Assembly: GCA_964436955.1 (NCBI GenBank)
Contig: CAYTFC010000003.1
Location: forward strand, 1-64,000
Length of the DNA: 64,000 nucleotides
Direction: 5' to 3'
DNA from: CAMFKD01 sp964436955
GTDB lineage: Bacteria > Chlamydiota > Chlamydiia > Chlamydiales > JAJFMA01
The notes under the pieces were generated by a model, which saw only the letters and a list, made by a program, of their open reading frames with translations, made no database searches and was not told the origin of the DNA. Of this stretch, positions 43,266 through 52,113 are shown one piece after another. Made by a program: the position numbers and the translations under genes. Within the stretch, counting starts at the first letter, position 1, and each line of letters opens with the position of its first letter.

Positions 43266-44603
43266 CTAATACGACAAAATGTTCGCGTATACCTTCTCAA
43301 ACGGTTGCCAGGGATGTACATTGAAGCTTGAATTATGCCAGAGCAGTGTAAATGTGCCTTTGTACTTTCGGACGCTCTCCACGAGAGACTTGACTTTTTG
43401 TGCCATCTCATTAGGAGTCTGTTGTTGATAGATAATAAACGAACCCTCCATGGCAATGAGCGGCACTTCAATCAGCTTGAGTTTCTGACGTGTTAACACA
43501 TTAAAAACGGGATAGGGATCGCATATGCCACATCGAAATCCGGGTGCATCGGCGTAACCAAGCGTGCTATCATATTCCATGCCATTGTCTTCCCAGACGT
43601 TCCATAGTTGTGGAACGTTGCATCTCAAATAGTGTTGTCTTCCTTTGCGTACAGGCCGTCTAGCAGACTCTTCTAGAAGCTTATGTTCGTTAGTCCATTG
43701 CTGTGGATTTTGCAGCGTATTGTAGCTAGGGTGAAAACCTATTTGATGTCCACGAGTTTGTATTTCGCGAAATAAGGATTGGATGCGATGATCCTTCACT
43801 GAATAGGAACTGTCATATTTTGTGCTGCCGCCACTCATAAAGTTAAACTGTGATTGGGCTCCAACCGCTTCTGAGAGGTTCATCAGATTGGAAAACGTAT
43901 CATATGGATCGGATCTTCCTAAGTATTTTGTGTGTACAAAGCTCTTCAAATTAGTCAAAGCTAGCTTGATATCACGACGTTTTAGGATATCTCCAGCACA
44001 AACACGTACACCGTTAGTCAATCCATTCCAGCGCCAAGGAAAGTCAACATCGTGACTAATATCCCATTTAAAGACTCGTTGTTTACGCGGAGATGTATAT
44101 CCCAAGTGCCTGAGCATATTGTAGAGCATTTCTGCATATTCATTTACTACAGGACGATGAAGGAATCCATCGCGAAACGCTACGCTAGCCAATCCGGGAA
44201 AGCGCTCGTGACCATCTCTAACCTTATTGACAGATTCTTCCCAGCGGGTCAGCATGAAGAATGCGCTAGCCACTAGGTCTATTTGGCAAAGGATGCGCCC
44301 TGTCTCGACTACTACATCATTATAACCAAAAATGATGGGAAGATCACTCTCAGGGGCGAATGGTACGTGTGAAAGACGTACGGATGTTGGTATTTTAGAA
44401 TACTCGAGAAAGGTATCTCCGTATTTCTCAAAGAAATGATCTACTAGTTTTAGCTGATTACCATTAGGTAAACTTAGCACGACGGATTGGACAGTACAAT
44501 CCACTACGACAACAAAAGAAAAGCCTAAAATTACCTCTAAAAGTACTTCTAAAACATATCTACGTTCGGATTCAAATGTGGGTGGTATTGCTATGTTTAG
44601 CAT
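43266..44603 (-). CDS. Polysaccharide deacetylase-family protein
   Basis: 445 aa. N-terminal half of the type found before deacetylase domains in glycan clusters (LPIIFGYNDVV; FFMLTRWEE; NEYAEMLYNMLRHLGY). The catalytic NodB-like half starts at KWDISHDVDFPWRW (metal/catalytic Asp and DVD), with RGHQIGFHPSYNT supplying the H-x3-H-like ligand region and KLIEVPLIAME and FTLLWHNS following. Would remove N- or O-acyl groups from a surface glycan or its lipid-linked precursor. Its stop lies about 50 bp from the convergent orphan; 1 bp separates it from the FemAB-like gene. Confidence 0.75.
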   Translation of the reverse strand: MLNIAIPPTFESERRYVLEVLLEVILGFSFVVVVDCTVQSVVLSLPNGNQLKLVDHFFEKYGDTFLEYSKIPTSVRLSHVPFAPESDLPIIFGYNDVVVETGRILCQIDLVASAFFMLTRWEESVNKVRDGHERFPGLASVAFRDGFLHRPVVNEYAEMLYNMLRHLGYTSPRKQRVFKWDISHDVDFPWRWNGLTNGVRVCAGDILKRRDIKLALTNLKSFVHTKYLGRSDPYDTFSNLMNLSEAVGAQSQFNFMSGGSTKYDSSYSVKDHRIQSLFREIQTRGHQIGFHPSYNTLQNPQQWTNEHKLLEESARRPVRKGRQHYLRCNVPQLWNVWEDNGMEYDSTLGYADAPGFRCGICDPYPVFNVLTRQKLKLIEVPLIAMEGSFIIYQQQTPNEMAQKVKSLVESVRKYKGTFTLLWHNSSFNVHPWQPFEKVYANILSY

Positions 44604-44604
44604 A

Positions 44605-45582
44605 TCACATCAAACTTTGACGTAGCGCGCGCAATAATCGTAGCCATTTTGGCTTAGTGTGCCAGATGTGAAAGTAAGGGGTTTGCTCTCCTCCAAACGC
44701 GCGCAGAAAAGGTTCAACTCTTTCGATCATGCTTCCTTCAAAATTTAGAGTTCGACCCATTTTAGAGGCTAATTTTATCGCCTCCCAAAATAGAAAACTA
44801 CTGGCTCCGCTACTCCTCCACATTGGATCCGCTCCCGCCATTAAAGAATGAACTTCTTGGTTGTCCCAAGCAAGATAAAGTCCCGCATGCATTATTCCCT
44901 CTGAGTCTCTGGCAATCAAAATCTCACGACAGCCTTTTTCAGCACATGCCTTATCTAGTGATTTAATGGCGGCATCCGAATTAGGCACCTGTTTGTTTTG
45001 CCGCTCAAACGTTTTCCTTTGAATGTCGAGTAAACTGCGCAAGTCTTCTCCGAAAGAACATGTCAGTTGCTTAGAAGCCTTCCGAATATCCGTCTTAATA
45101 TTGCCCTTAAAGCTATTAAAGACAGCCTCAGGATTAGATAAATCTTTAAGAATGTATGTATATCGCACACTTGACTGAAAACCTTTCCAGTAGCAAGGCA
45201 ACCAATTAGTTACGGAGTGATGCAAATACTGATTAAAATGCGCGATATTGGGGAAATCGGATAGGAGTTCAGTGTATATTTCGCATTCATAAGATGCCTT
45301 AGATACATGCTTTTGTCCTTTCGGATAGCTTAAAAATGGCCCCATTCTAGGAGTCAATGGTGGCATATTAATCGTGGTTATCCCTAGTTTTTTTTTGGTA
45401 AAATAGGGCCAAACGCCGGCTACTTTGCCTTCCCGATAGACAATGGAGGCATCCCATCCTTCGATGCCGCAAACAGCATCTAACCAAAATGGCTGCACGT
45501 ATAGTGGAAGAGCGGCGTGTTCATTCGCAAATTGACGGTAGGCGGTTTGTTTTTTTAACTGCGCCATTTGTGAGCCTTGCAA
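44605..45582 (-). CDS. FemAB/GNAT-like acyltransferase
   Basis: 325 aa (ATG at 45567 is an alternative start, MAQLKKQ). It begins with LYVQPFWLDAVCG and IVYREGKVAGVWPYF, then IKTDIRKASKQL and ILIARDSEGIMHAGLYLAWDNQEVHSLMAGADPMWRSSGASSFLFWEAI, the pattern of FemAB-like GNAT transferases found in capsule and peptidoglycan-bridge loci. Probably attaches an amino-acyl or acyl group to a surface sugar. Acceptor unknown. Confidence 0.65.
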   Translation of the reverse strand: MQGSQMAQLKKQTAYRQFANEHAALPLYVQPFWLDAVCGIEGWDASIVYREGKVAGVWPYFTKKKLGITTINMPPLTPRMGPFLSYPKGQKHVSKASYECEIYTELLSDFPNIAHFNQYLHHSVTNWLPCYWKGFQSSVRYTYILKDLSNPEAVFNSFKGNIKTDIRKASKQLTCSFGEDLRSLLDIQRKTFERQNKQVPNSDAAIKSLDKACAEKGCREILIARDSEGIMHAGLYLAWDNQEVHSLMAGADPMWRSSGASSFLFWEAIKLASKMGRTLNFEGSMIERVEPFLRAFGGEQTPYFHIWHTKPKWLRLLRALRQSLM

Positions 45583-45610
45583 CGATGTGTCTTACACGAA
45601 ATAACCACAT

Positions 45611-46345
45611 TTACTCCGATGCTAATCTAGCTAATACTCCACCATCACAGACAAATTCTTGGCCTGTGATACTACCTGATAAATCCGTATTCGCCAAAAA
45701 TAAGGCGAGGGATGCAATTTCTTCGGGCCGTACAATACGGCCTAAAGGAGTAGATCTCTCTAAACGAAGCTTGGCCTCTTCATATTCTGAAGATCTGCTT
45801 AGGCTTCTTTTGAGCATCTCTGTGTTCACAGCTCCTGGCAAAATAGCATTCACGCGGATATCAAGGGGCGCTAATTCAAGAGCAGCAGCTCGAGTAAATG
45901 CGCTCATCCCCCCTTTAGAGGTGACATAGGCGCACATTCCAGCCGAGGTCGCTCTGGCATGAACCGACGAAATGTTCACAATCGAGCCTCCACTTAGTAC
46001 TGGAGCAAATGCTTTGGTCATATAGAATGCGCCATTCAAATTAGTGGACATCACACGGTCCCATTCATCGATTGAGGTATCTAGTAACGATTTTTCGATC
46101 TGAATTGCCGCATTGTTAACCAAACAGTTAATGGTGCGATTCTCGGCTATGAATGCATCTGCGAGACGTATCACTTGTGCTGGCTTACTAATATCTAACT
46201 CGATGTAGTTCCAGGCGCATTCGCTAGGCTTATCAGTGATGTCTAAACCGGTTACAATCCATCCACGTTCAAAAAAGAGGTCTGCTATGGCTCTGCCAAT
46301 ACCTTGATTGCATCCAGTGATTAGAACATGCTTATTGTTGACCAA
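45611..46345 (-). CDS. Short-chain dehydrogenase/reductase
   Basis: 244 aa classical SDR: NAD(P) site TGCNQGIGRAIADLFFERG, NNAAIQ, catalytic Ser in IVNISSVHAR, Tyr/Lys in YVTSKGG and C-terminal SGSITGQEFVCDGG. Overlaps the 2-hydroxyacid dehydrogenase by 14 bp, so the two redox enzymes are coupled and may act in turn on the same (sugar-acid) intermediate. Confidence 0.85.
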   Translation of the reverse strand: MVNNKHVLITGCNQGIGRAIADLFFERGWIVTGLDITDKPSECAWNYIELDISKPAQVIRLADAFIAENRTINCLVNNAAIQIEKSLLDTSIDEWDRVMSTNLNGAFYMTKAFAPVLSGGSIVNISSVHARATSAGMCAYVTSKGGMSAFTRAAALELAPLDIRVNAILPGAVNTEMLKRSLSRSSEYEEAKLRLERSTPLGRIVRPEEIASLALFLANTDLSGSITGQEFVCDGGVLARLASE

Positions 46346-47255
46346 TACCTAGCCCCTCCAGAAGCATATTAACGGAATTGATATGGACACGATCCCAACA
46401 TACCAAGCTGCTGTTGGAGTTATGTGCGGCGAGGAAGACATTATTCATGCTACGTAGAGGGCTATTCAAGGCCAAGGGCTCGTGCTCAAAGACGTCTAAT
46501 CCAGCTCCGGAAATTTGTTTGGTTTGCAAAGCCTGGACGAGATCAGATTCGTTAATTAATGGCCCTCTGCCAGTATTGATAATAAAAGGACGGCGTTGCA
46601 TTTGTGCAAAAGTAGCGGAGCTTAGGATATGCCTGGAGGTGGAATTAAGGTCGCAATGCAGAGAGATGATATCAGACTGACGTACTAACGTAGGAAGATC
46701 AACCATGGTGACATGTTCTTGTTCTTTTGACAAAATGTCATACGCCAAAATGCGCGCTCCACATGCTTGAAGTCGCTTTGCGAAGGCGGATCCTATTGCG
46801 CCGAGTCCAATGATTCCCACAGCGAGTTCAGAAAGGGCATATCCTTGTGGTTTGTGCCAGCCACCGCTCTTAAGAATGGAGTCATTGACAACGACATTGC
46901 GACAATAAGCTAGGGCATAAGCCAATGCTGTATCCGCAACGGGATCGGTGAAGGCGTTGGGGGTGCGGTAAACCTTAACCTGATATTTTTCGGCTTCGTC
47001 TTTCTGGATGGAATCGATACCGGTTCCCCATTTGACAACGACTTTAAGGTCTTTAGATTGTTTATAGACGCTTTCACTAAAGCGATCATCCCCACAGATG
47101 ATGCCATGCGCACCATTGAGATAGTGGATGAGCTCAGGTTCCTCAAGACGCTCTTCAACGGCGGCCCAAACAACCTCTAAGGGTATTCCGCTTAAGAGAG
47201 GTTCGACCTTATGACGCTCACGCAGCATATAGGGCGCTGAAATTACGACTTTCAT
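46332..47255 (-). CDS. D-isomer 2-hydroxyacid dehydrogenase
   Basis: 307 aa. N-terminal catalytic lobe, then Rossmann motif VGIIGLGAIGSAFAKRLQACGARILAYD, INTGRGPLINESDLVQAL (Arg of the catalytic triad), AGLDVFEHEPL (Glu region) and AAHNSNSS with the catalytic His. Family members interconvert 2-hydroxy and 2-keto acids with NAD(H). In this setting a role in making an acidic sugar or a lactyl-type substituent is plausible; SerA-type phosphoglycerate dehydrogenase is an alternative, but the usual ACT domain is absent. Confidence 0.85.
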   Translation of the reverse strand: MKVVISAPYMLRERHKVEPLLSGIPLEVVWAAVEERLEEPELIHYLNGAHGIICGDDRFSESVYKQSKDLKVVVKWGTGIDSIQKDEAEKYQVKVYRTPNAFTDPVADTALAYALAYCRNVVVNDSILKSGGWHKPQGYALSELAVGIIGLGAIGSAFAKRLQACGARILAYDILSKEQEHVTMVDLPTLVRQSDIISLHCDLNSTSRHILSSATFAQMQRRPFIINTGRGPLINESDLVQALQTKQISGAGLDVFEHEPLALNSPLRSMNNVFLAAHNSNSSLVCWDRVHINSVNMLLEGLGIGQQ

Positions 47256-47259
47256 AAAA

Positions 47260-48819
47260 TCACATACTCTCTTTTGTCAATATGGCTCGTAGGGGAGCGC
47301 CATCGAGGTTTGGTAGATGCAGAGGTAGAGCGATAAGTTTGTATTTGCCGGGAGTTACATGCTTAAGATGTAGCCCCTCAACAATAATGGTATTTGCCTT
47401 CAGAAGAATTTCATGTGTGGCATTTGTGGGATCTTCAAACGCTTGTATCGAAGGTCCATCGGTACCGATTAGATGGATGCCTTTTTGTACCAATAACTCA
47501 GCACTTTCGGGAGTAATTGCGATAAATTTTGGATCGAATTCTCCACACATTTCGGAATTCTTTGTTTTAAGTAGAATGCGCGTAGTGGCAGCGGGAATAT
47601 TTGCTGCGAGGAAGAACGACGGTTGGATATGGCCATTTCCGCGGTATTCTAGGACGTGAGCTTCGCCAATTAATTTGTCTAACCCGATGTCATGTGTAAA
47701 GGAACCGTCTTCAACAAAATGAAAGGGGGCATCCAGATGGGTTCCTGAGTGGGCACTTAACGAAACATGCGAAACATTGTGGCCATGTTCTGCCATCGTT
47801 TTGGTTTGAGAAATCTTTACGGGATGGTCGCCTGGCCACACAACCATACTAGAGGTAATTGGTCGAGAAATGTCGATATATTCAGGTTTCATCGATGGCA
47901 TATTGCTTTGCTGGCTAAAGGGCTTACGTGGGTAATAAAGTCGCCTACGCATCCCATCAGACATCGGTTCGCGATAGCGGTAGGCACGGAAAGTGCCCCA
48001 AAACTGCAAAAAGCGAAATAGCGGAATATCCATGAGGTTTGTGAGTAGTTTTCCATCCCTCAACGCATGGAAATAGTCTCCAATCGTATTCATGAGAGAG
48101 AATTTGGCAAAGCTCCACAAACCGAAATGATGATCCTTAAAGATCTCTTTGTAAGCTAGAGCCTCGCGGTAGTAGCGTCGATAGATCTGTGTGCTGGTTT
48201 CATCATGAATATGATAAACACTGGCTTCAGCAATGTATGCAATGCGATGGCCTTTTTGAAGGATGGCTTTGCCCCATGCGATGTCCTCTAGACCTGAGAG
48301 TGTTTCGTCAAATGGAGTTTGGTCCCATAAAGACCTTCGAATGGCCGAGTTGGCATTGTTGCAAAAGGCAAGCCCACAATCGGGATTGCTTTCCAGGGGA
48401 AACCATTTAGCAAAGATCTGATGTTCGGAATAGCGGGTTTGTTCATCACCTTGTTGACGACCATAAACAAGCCCCACATTACTATCACGGCGAAGAGGTT
48501 CTACTAGATATTTCAACCACAATGTATTGGTGGGGTGGCAGTGTGCACTGATAACGACTACTATGTTACCTTGTGCTTTGGCAATTCCCTGGTTTAACGA
48601 ATAGCCAAATGTAAACTTCTCCGGAGATATTGTGACAATTTGTACAGGATAATCTCTGACGATATCTAAAGTACCATCAATAGAACCAGAATCAACGACG
48701 ATCACTTCAAAGGCAAGATCTATTTGTTGTGCATGAATTTCCTGAAGAAGACTCCCAATATGCCTTGCTTCATTGTGAGTGCGGATGACAATGGAAATTT
48801 CGGGTTGCATCGAAGGCAT
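47260..48819 (-). CDS. Fusion: glycosyltransferase family 2 + cyclase-type metal hydrolase
   Basis: 519 aa, two domains. Residues 1-about 300: GT2 with SIVIRTHNEARHIGSLL, EVIVVDSGSIDGTLDI, FCNNANSAIRRSLW and GLEDIAWGKAIL. Residues 307-519: cyclase/kynurenine-formamidase-like domain with DISRPITSSMVVWPGD and the metal motif H357-SGTH361-LD363-APFH367, then GIHLIGTDGPSI and HLPNLDGAPLRAIL. Both domains begin with nearly the same peptide (MPSMQPE and MPSMKPE), suggesting that two genes merged. No Shine-Dalgarno precedes the internal ATG at 47901, so a single polypeptide is likely. I know of no such fusion. Confidence 0.8.
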   Translation of the reverse strand: MPSMQPEISIVIRTHNEARHIGSLLQEIHAQQIDLAFEVIVVDSGSIDGTLDIVRDYPVQIVTISPEKFTFGYSLNQGIAKAQGNIVVVISAHCHPTNTLWLKYLVEPLRRDSNVGLVYGRQQGDEQTRYSEHQIFAKWFPLESNPDCGLAFCNNANSAIRRSLWDQTPFDETLSGLEDIAWGKAILQKGHRIAYIAEASVYHIHDETSTQIYRRYYREALAYKEIFKDHHFGLWSFAKFSLMNTIGDYFHALRDGKLLTNLMDIPLFRFLQFWGTFRAYRYREPMSDGMRRRLYYPRKPFSQQSNMPSMKPEYIDISRPITSSMVVWPGDHPVKISQTKTMAEHGHNVSHVSLSAHSGTHLDAPFHFVEDGSFTHDIGLDKLIGEAHVLEYRGNGHIQPSFFLAANIPAATTRILLKTKNSEMCGEFDPKFIAITPESAELLVQKGIHLIGTDGPSIQAFEDPTNATHEILLKANTIIVEGLHLKHVTPGKYKLIALPLHLPNLDGAPLRAILTKESM

Positions 48820-48947
48820 AGCAATAAAGGCCTATGTATCTTAGGGAGTTTGGATAATCATGCGCGCCACTCTAAATTTAGTCAATTATTGACATAGCAA
48901 ATATTACGAAAGACAGTATCGTCAAAATAAGGGAAACTATTAGGGCT

Positions 48948-49012
48948 GCCACTTCGGCGAAGTGGCTCTACATGTTTTGTTACACGTTGTAGCGCCGCTT
49001 CGCCGAAGCGGC
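48948..49012. repeat. Paired GCC-CTTCG-CGAAG-GGC palindromes
   Basis: Two 19-nt palindromes, GCCACTTCGGCGAAGTGGC (48948-48966) and GCCGCTTCGCCGAAGCGGC (48994-49012), are themselves arranged as an imperfect larger inverted repeat through CTACATG...CGTTGTAG. Followed by ATAAACAAAGGCTTGG, which is also related to the 56.8-kb repeat. Lies in the 48820-49088 gap between divergent genes; no other gene there. Confidence 0.8.
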
Positions 49013-49088
49013 ATAAACAAAGGCTTGGTATGGACATCGGATTCCTGGTATCGTTTTGATATTCAACTCACAACCGCAGGGGACCAAA

Positions 49089-49835
49089 ATGAAGATCGTA
49101 GGTTGCATTCCCGCACGAATGGGGTCAAGTCGCTTTCCTGGAAAGCCTATGGAATTGATCCATGGTGTACCGATGATTGGTCACGTCTATCTTAGAGCAC
49201 GAGAGGCCACTTCCTTGAATGGGCTTTATGTAGCAACCTGTGATCAGGTAATCTTCGATTACATCACCTCCATCGGAGGGATTGCAATTATGACTAGTGA
49301 TGAACATCCAGGTTGTGTAGATCGTTGTACTGAAGCCTTATATGTTATAGAACAGCTACAGGGAAAGCAGGTCGACGTGATGGTGATTATTCAGGGCGAT
49401 GAACCTTTACTACGTCCAGAAATGATCGACGATGCGATTGCACCACTTAAGCAAGACCCTTCTATTTCCATTTCTAACTTGATGGGCCGCATTGAGGATC
49501 CTAAAGAGTTTAGTGATATCAATGAAATCAAGGTTGTGGTGGATTGTCATAGCAATGCTCTTTATTTTTCAAGAGAGCCAATTCCCTGCGGAAAAAAGGG
49601 GGAGGGCCATGCAAATCGATGGAAGCAAATTTGCATTATGCCAATACGTCGTGACTTGTTAATTCGATTTGGCGAAATGCCGCGCACATCACTAGAGATC
49701 TGTGAATCAATCGATATGTTAAGGCTATTGGAGAATGGTATTCCCGTTCGTATGGTGCCTACAAATCATGTGATGAAGAGTGTTGATACTCTAGAAGATC
49801 TTATTAAGGTTCGCGAATTAATGGAGGTTCATTAG
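49089..49835 (+). CDS. KdsB-like CMP-sugar-acid synthetase
   Basis: 248 aa from ATG 49089 (AGGGGACC upstream). Clear KdsB family: IPARMGSSRFPGKPM, DEHPGCVDRCTEA, IIQGDEPLLRPEMI, EIKVVVDCHSNALYFSREPIP, SLEICESIDMLRLLENG. KdsB couples CTP to KDO. The usual HIGIYAYRR near residue 180 here reads ICIMPIRRD, and Thr-x-R-T-x-EA reads VDRCTEA, so the substrate may be a KDO relative. It ends overlapping the convergent ABC exporter by 4 bp. KdsC-type phosphatase is at 17.1 kb. The housekeeping KdsB may be elsewhere. Confidence 0.78.
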   Translation: MKIVGCIPARMGSSRFPGKPMELIHGVPMIGHVYLRAREATSLNGLYVATCDQVIFDYITSIGGIAIMTSDEHPGCVDRCTEALYVIEQLQGKQVDVMVIIQGDEPLLRPEMIDDAIAPLKQDPSISISNLMGRIEDPKEFSDINEIKVVVDCHSNALYFSREPIPCGKKGEGHANRWKQICIMPIRRDLLIRFGEMPRTSLEICESIDMLRLLENGIPVRMVPTNHVMKSVDTLEDLIKVRELMEVH

Positions 49836-51607
49836 CCCGACGCCTCCACTGCTACCGGGTCTGTGCATAGGCGTTGGTAGAGATTAGATGTTTCTAACAA
49901 CTCTTGATGCGTACCTTTCATCACAATGCGTCCAGCTTCTAGTACATGGATGCAATCAAAATTCTCAACTGTTGAAAGGCGATGCGCAATAGCTACTATC
50001 GTTTTACGACCAGCCATCTCCTTAATTGCTTGAGCGATGATCGATTCAGAAATATGATCTAACGACGAAGTGGCTTCGTCAAACACAAGTATTTCTGGCT
50101 GATGGTAAAGCGCCCTAGCAATTCCCACGCGTTGCTTTTGTCCTCCTGAGAGCCTCACGCCCCGTTCGCCAACGTGAGTGTTTGCTTTTTCAGGAAGTGT
50201 TTGCACAAATTCATGAAGATGGGCCATTACCAATGCATCGTGTAGCTTTTGGGTATCGATAGTGGACTCACCAAATGCCACATTTTGAGCGATCGAGCCA
50301 TCGACCAATGCGATGTCTTGCGGAACATAGCCAATTAGGTGCTTAATGCCCTGTAAACTATGAACTGATTTGCCATCGATTTGGAATTTTCCTGAGTCAG
50401 GGGATAGTAAAGAAATCAGAATATCGACAAGAGTGCTTTTACCTACTCCAGATGGGCCCACAAAGGCAACCGAAGAATTTTTCATAATTTGGAAGCTAAC
50501 GTCGTGTAAAACCTCTACGTCGTTTGAATAGGAGTAACATACATTTTCGAATGCTAAGCTACTTAAAAAGCTCCTTGCATGAGGCGAAAACTCTTGGTGC
50601 GTTGTTTCAATGTTTTTATGAAGTTCGAGATCTAAGCACTGCAAAGAGGCCTGAAATGCCTGCATTTGTATCCGTTGAGATACCACCTGGTTCACTGCGG
50701 GTAACAATCGCCTTCCCACTGCTCCCAGAAACAACATCGGAGCCACCAATTCAGAAGCGGGCCAATTCGAAAGTATCCAAACAACGACTACGCCTAGTAA
50801 GCCTATAAGAGCCACATATTCAATCAAGACCATAGGCACGGTTGGGTAGTAGACTGTTACTGTTTGCGATCGTGCAATGCGCTTCACATAGCTGTCAAAC
50901 AGCGAAGAAAAGTAGTTCTGTTTTTCATACAGCTTGACTTCTTTAAAGCTTAAAAGACCATCGCTAATTGTTTGAAAAACTTTTGGAAAAATTGTTTCTT
51001 TTTCTTCTCCAGCCGCATTCATCGGTTTCTTTACAAGATGGTGCATCCAAGCACCAATAAGTCCAAATAACGCAATCACTCCCATGGACAAAGCGAAAAA
51101 TTCGGTTAATATCAGTATGGTCAAAAATATGGTCATGACGATAGCAGCAAGATAACGTAGATACTGCACCAGCGCATTTGCGCATTGGTCAATCGTAGTG
51201 GTACAGTTCTTCAGAAATAGCCCTGTATTACCTTTGATAAAGTCCTGATAGTTTTGATGCAGATACCGATTAAAGATAAACAGCGCTTTTCTGCGATAGA
51301 ATTGATAGGGAAATTTTGCAATTTGGTAGTTGAGGTACATCTGTAGCACAGATTTAATGGTGATAGAAAGGCAGAATAGAACGGTAAGCCAAATGACTAG
51401 TTCCTTAGCTGTCCATTCCAAACCTGTCCAAACTTGTGCTACAGCAATGACGCGCTCCGGGTTACTGAGGACCTCCACATAGGGCACGATTAAAGCCAAG
51501 CCGAATGACTCGAAAAGAGAAAAGAAAATCATCAGGGCAAGGATAGCAAAAAAGCTACGCTTTTCTTGAGTATTAAGGACGGCGATAATTAGCTTCCAGT
51601 TAGTCAC
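49832..51607 (-). CDS. ABC exporter (fused permease/ATPase), lipid- or glycan-type
   Basis: 591 aa half-transporter. Six-helix TM domain to about residue 320 and nucleotide-binding domain with VAFVGPSGVGKSTLVDI (Walker A), IGYVPQDIALVDGSI (Q-loop), VRLSGGQKQRVGIARAL (signature), ILVFDEATSSLDH (Walker B) and AIAHRLSTV (H-loop). Related to MsbA/PglK-type flippases. In the middle of a glycan cluster it is the likely exporter of the product or of its lipid-linked precursor. Overlaps the following nucleotidyltransferase gene by 4 bp. Confidence 0.88.
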   Translation of the reverse strand: MTNWKLIIAVLNTQEKRSFFAILALMIFFSLFESFGLALIVPYVEVLSNPERVIAVAQVWTGLEWTAKELVIWLTVLFCLSITIKSVLQMYLNYQIAKFPYQFYRRKALFIFNRYLHQNYQDFIKGNTGLFLKNCTTTIDQCANALVQYLRYLAAIVMTIFLTILILTEFFALSMGVIALFGLIGAWMHHLVKKPMNAAGEEKETIFPKVFQTISDGLLSFKEVKLYEKQNYFSSLFDSYVKRIARSQTVTVYYPTVPMVLIEYVALIGLLGVVVVWILSNWPASELVAPMLFLGAVGRRLLPAVNQVVSQRIQMQAFQASLQCLDLELHKNIETTHQEFSPHARSFLSSLAFENVCYSYSNDVEVLHDVSFQIMKNSSVAFVGPSGVGKSTLVDILISLLSPDSGKFQIDGKSVHSLQGIKHLIGYVPQDIALVDGSIAQNVAFGESTIDTQKLHDALVMAHLHEFVQTLPEKANTHVGERGVRLSGGQKQRVGIARALYHQPEILVFDEATSSLDHISESIIAQAIKEMAGRKTIVAIAHRLSTVENFDCIHVLEAGRIVMKGTHQELLETSNLYQRLCTDPVAVEASG

Positions 51608-52113
51608 TTTTTCGCTCCTACCGATTGTAAATCGGGAATAAGGCCATTCTTTAATAGGTATGTGGAACTGAATACGATGTCGTCAGTATAGTAGATGCGC
51701 CCGCCCACTGCTTCGATAGCCGCAATTTCTTCCTGCAGTTTAACGTCATCTGGCGTTTTCTGATACTCAATGCCTTTAATGTAAATGCTTGGAGCTAGCA
51801 GACGTATCGTAGGAGCCGCTGAGGGCCATCGATTGAGGCCAACATAATCAATGATGGATAGAGCATTCAAATATTCACAACGTTGCCGGTGATTAAAAAA
51901 AGGTCTGCCTGGGCCTTTATTTACATAGCGATCTTCAGTCACCGTCACCACTAGAACATCGCCTTGGCTCTTTGCTTCTTCAAAGTGCTTAAGGTGGCCG
52001 TAGTGTACAAGATCAAAGCACCCATGACAGTGAACGACACAAGTTCCCTGAGATTTTTTTAATGCGATTATTGCTGCCAGCTCATCTAGGTCTTTAATTT
52101 TATTTAAATCCAT
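51604..52113 (-). CDS. HldE-type nucleotidyltransferase (heptose-1-phosphate class)
   Basis: 169 aa cytidylyltransferase-fold protein: VVHCHGCFDLVHYGHLKHFEEAKSQGDVLVVTVTED (HxGH motif), GPGRPFFNHRQRCEYLNAL, IKGIEYQKTPDDV and YTDDIVFSSTYLL. Resembles the C-terminal domain of HldE/RfaE, which adenylylates D-glycero-beta-D-manno-heptose-1-phosphate. Overlaps the kinase-fusion gene by 14 bp and the ABC exporter by 4 bp, so the three are one unit. Confidence 0.82.
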   Translation of the reverse strand: MDLNKIKDLDELAAIIALKKSQGTCVVHCHGCFDLVHYGHLKHFEEAKSQGDVLVVTVTEDRYVNKGPGRPFFNHRQRCEYLNALSIIDYVGLNRWPSAAPTIRLLAPSIYIKGIEYQKTPDDVKLQEEIAAIEAVGGRIYYTDDIVFSSTYLLKNGLIPDLQSVGAKK

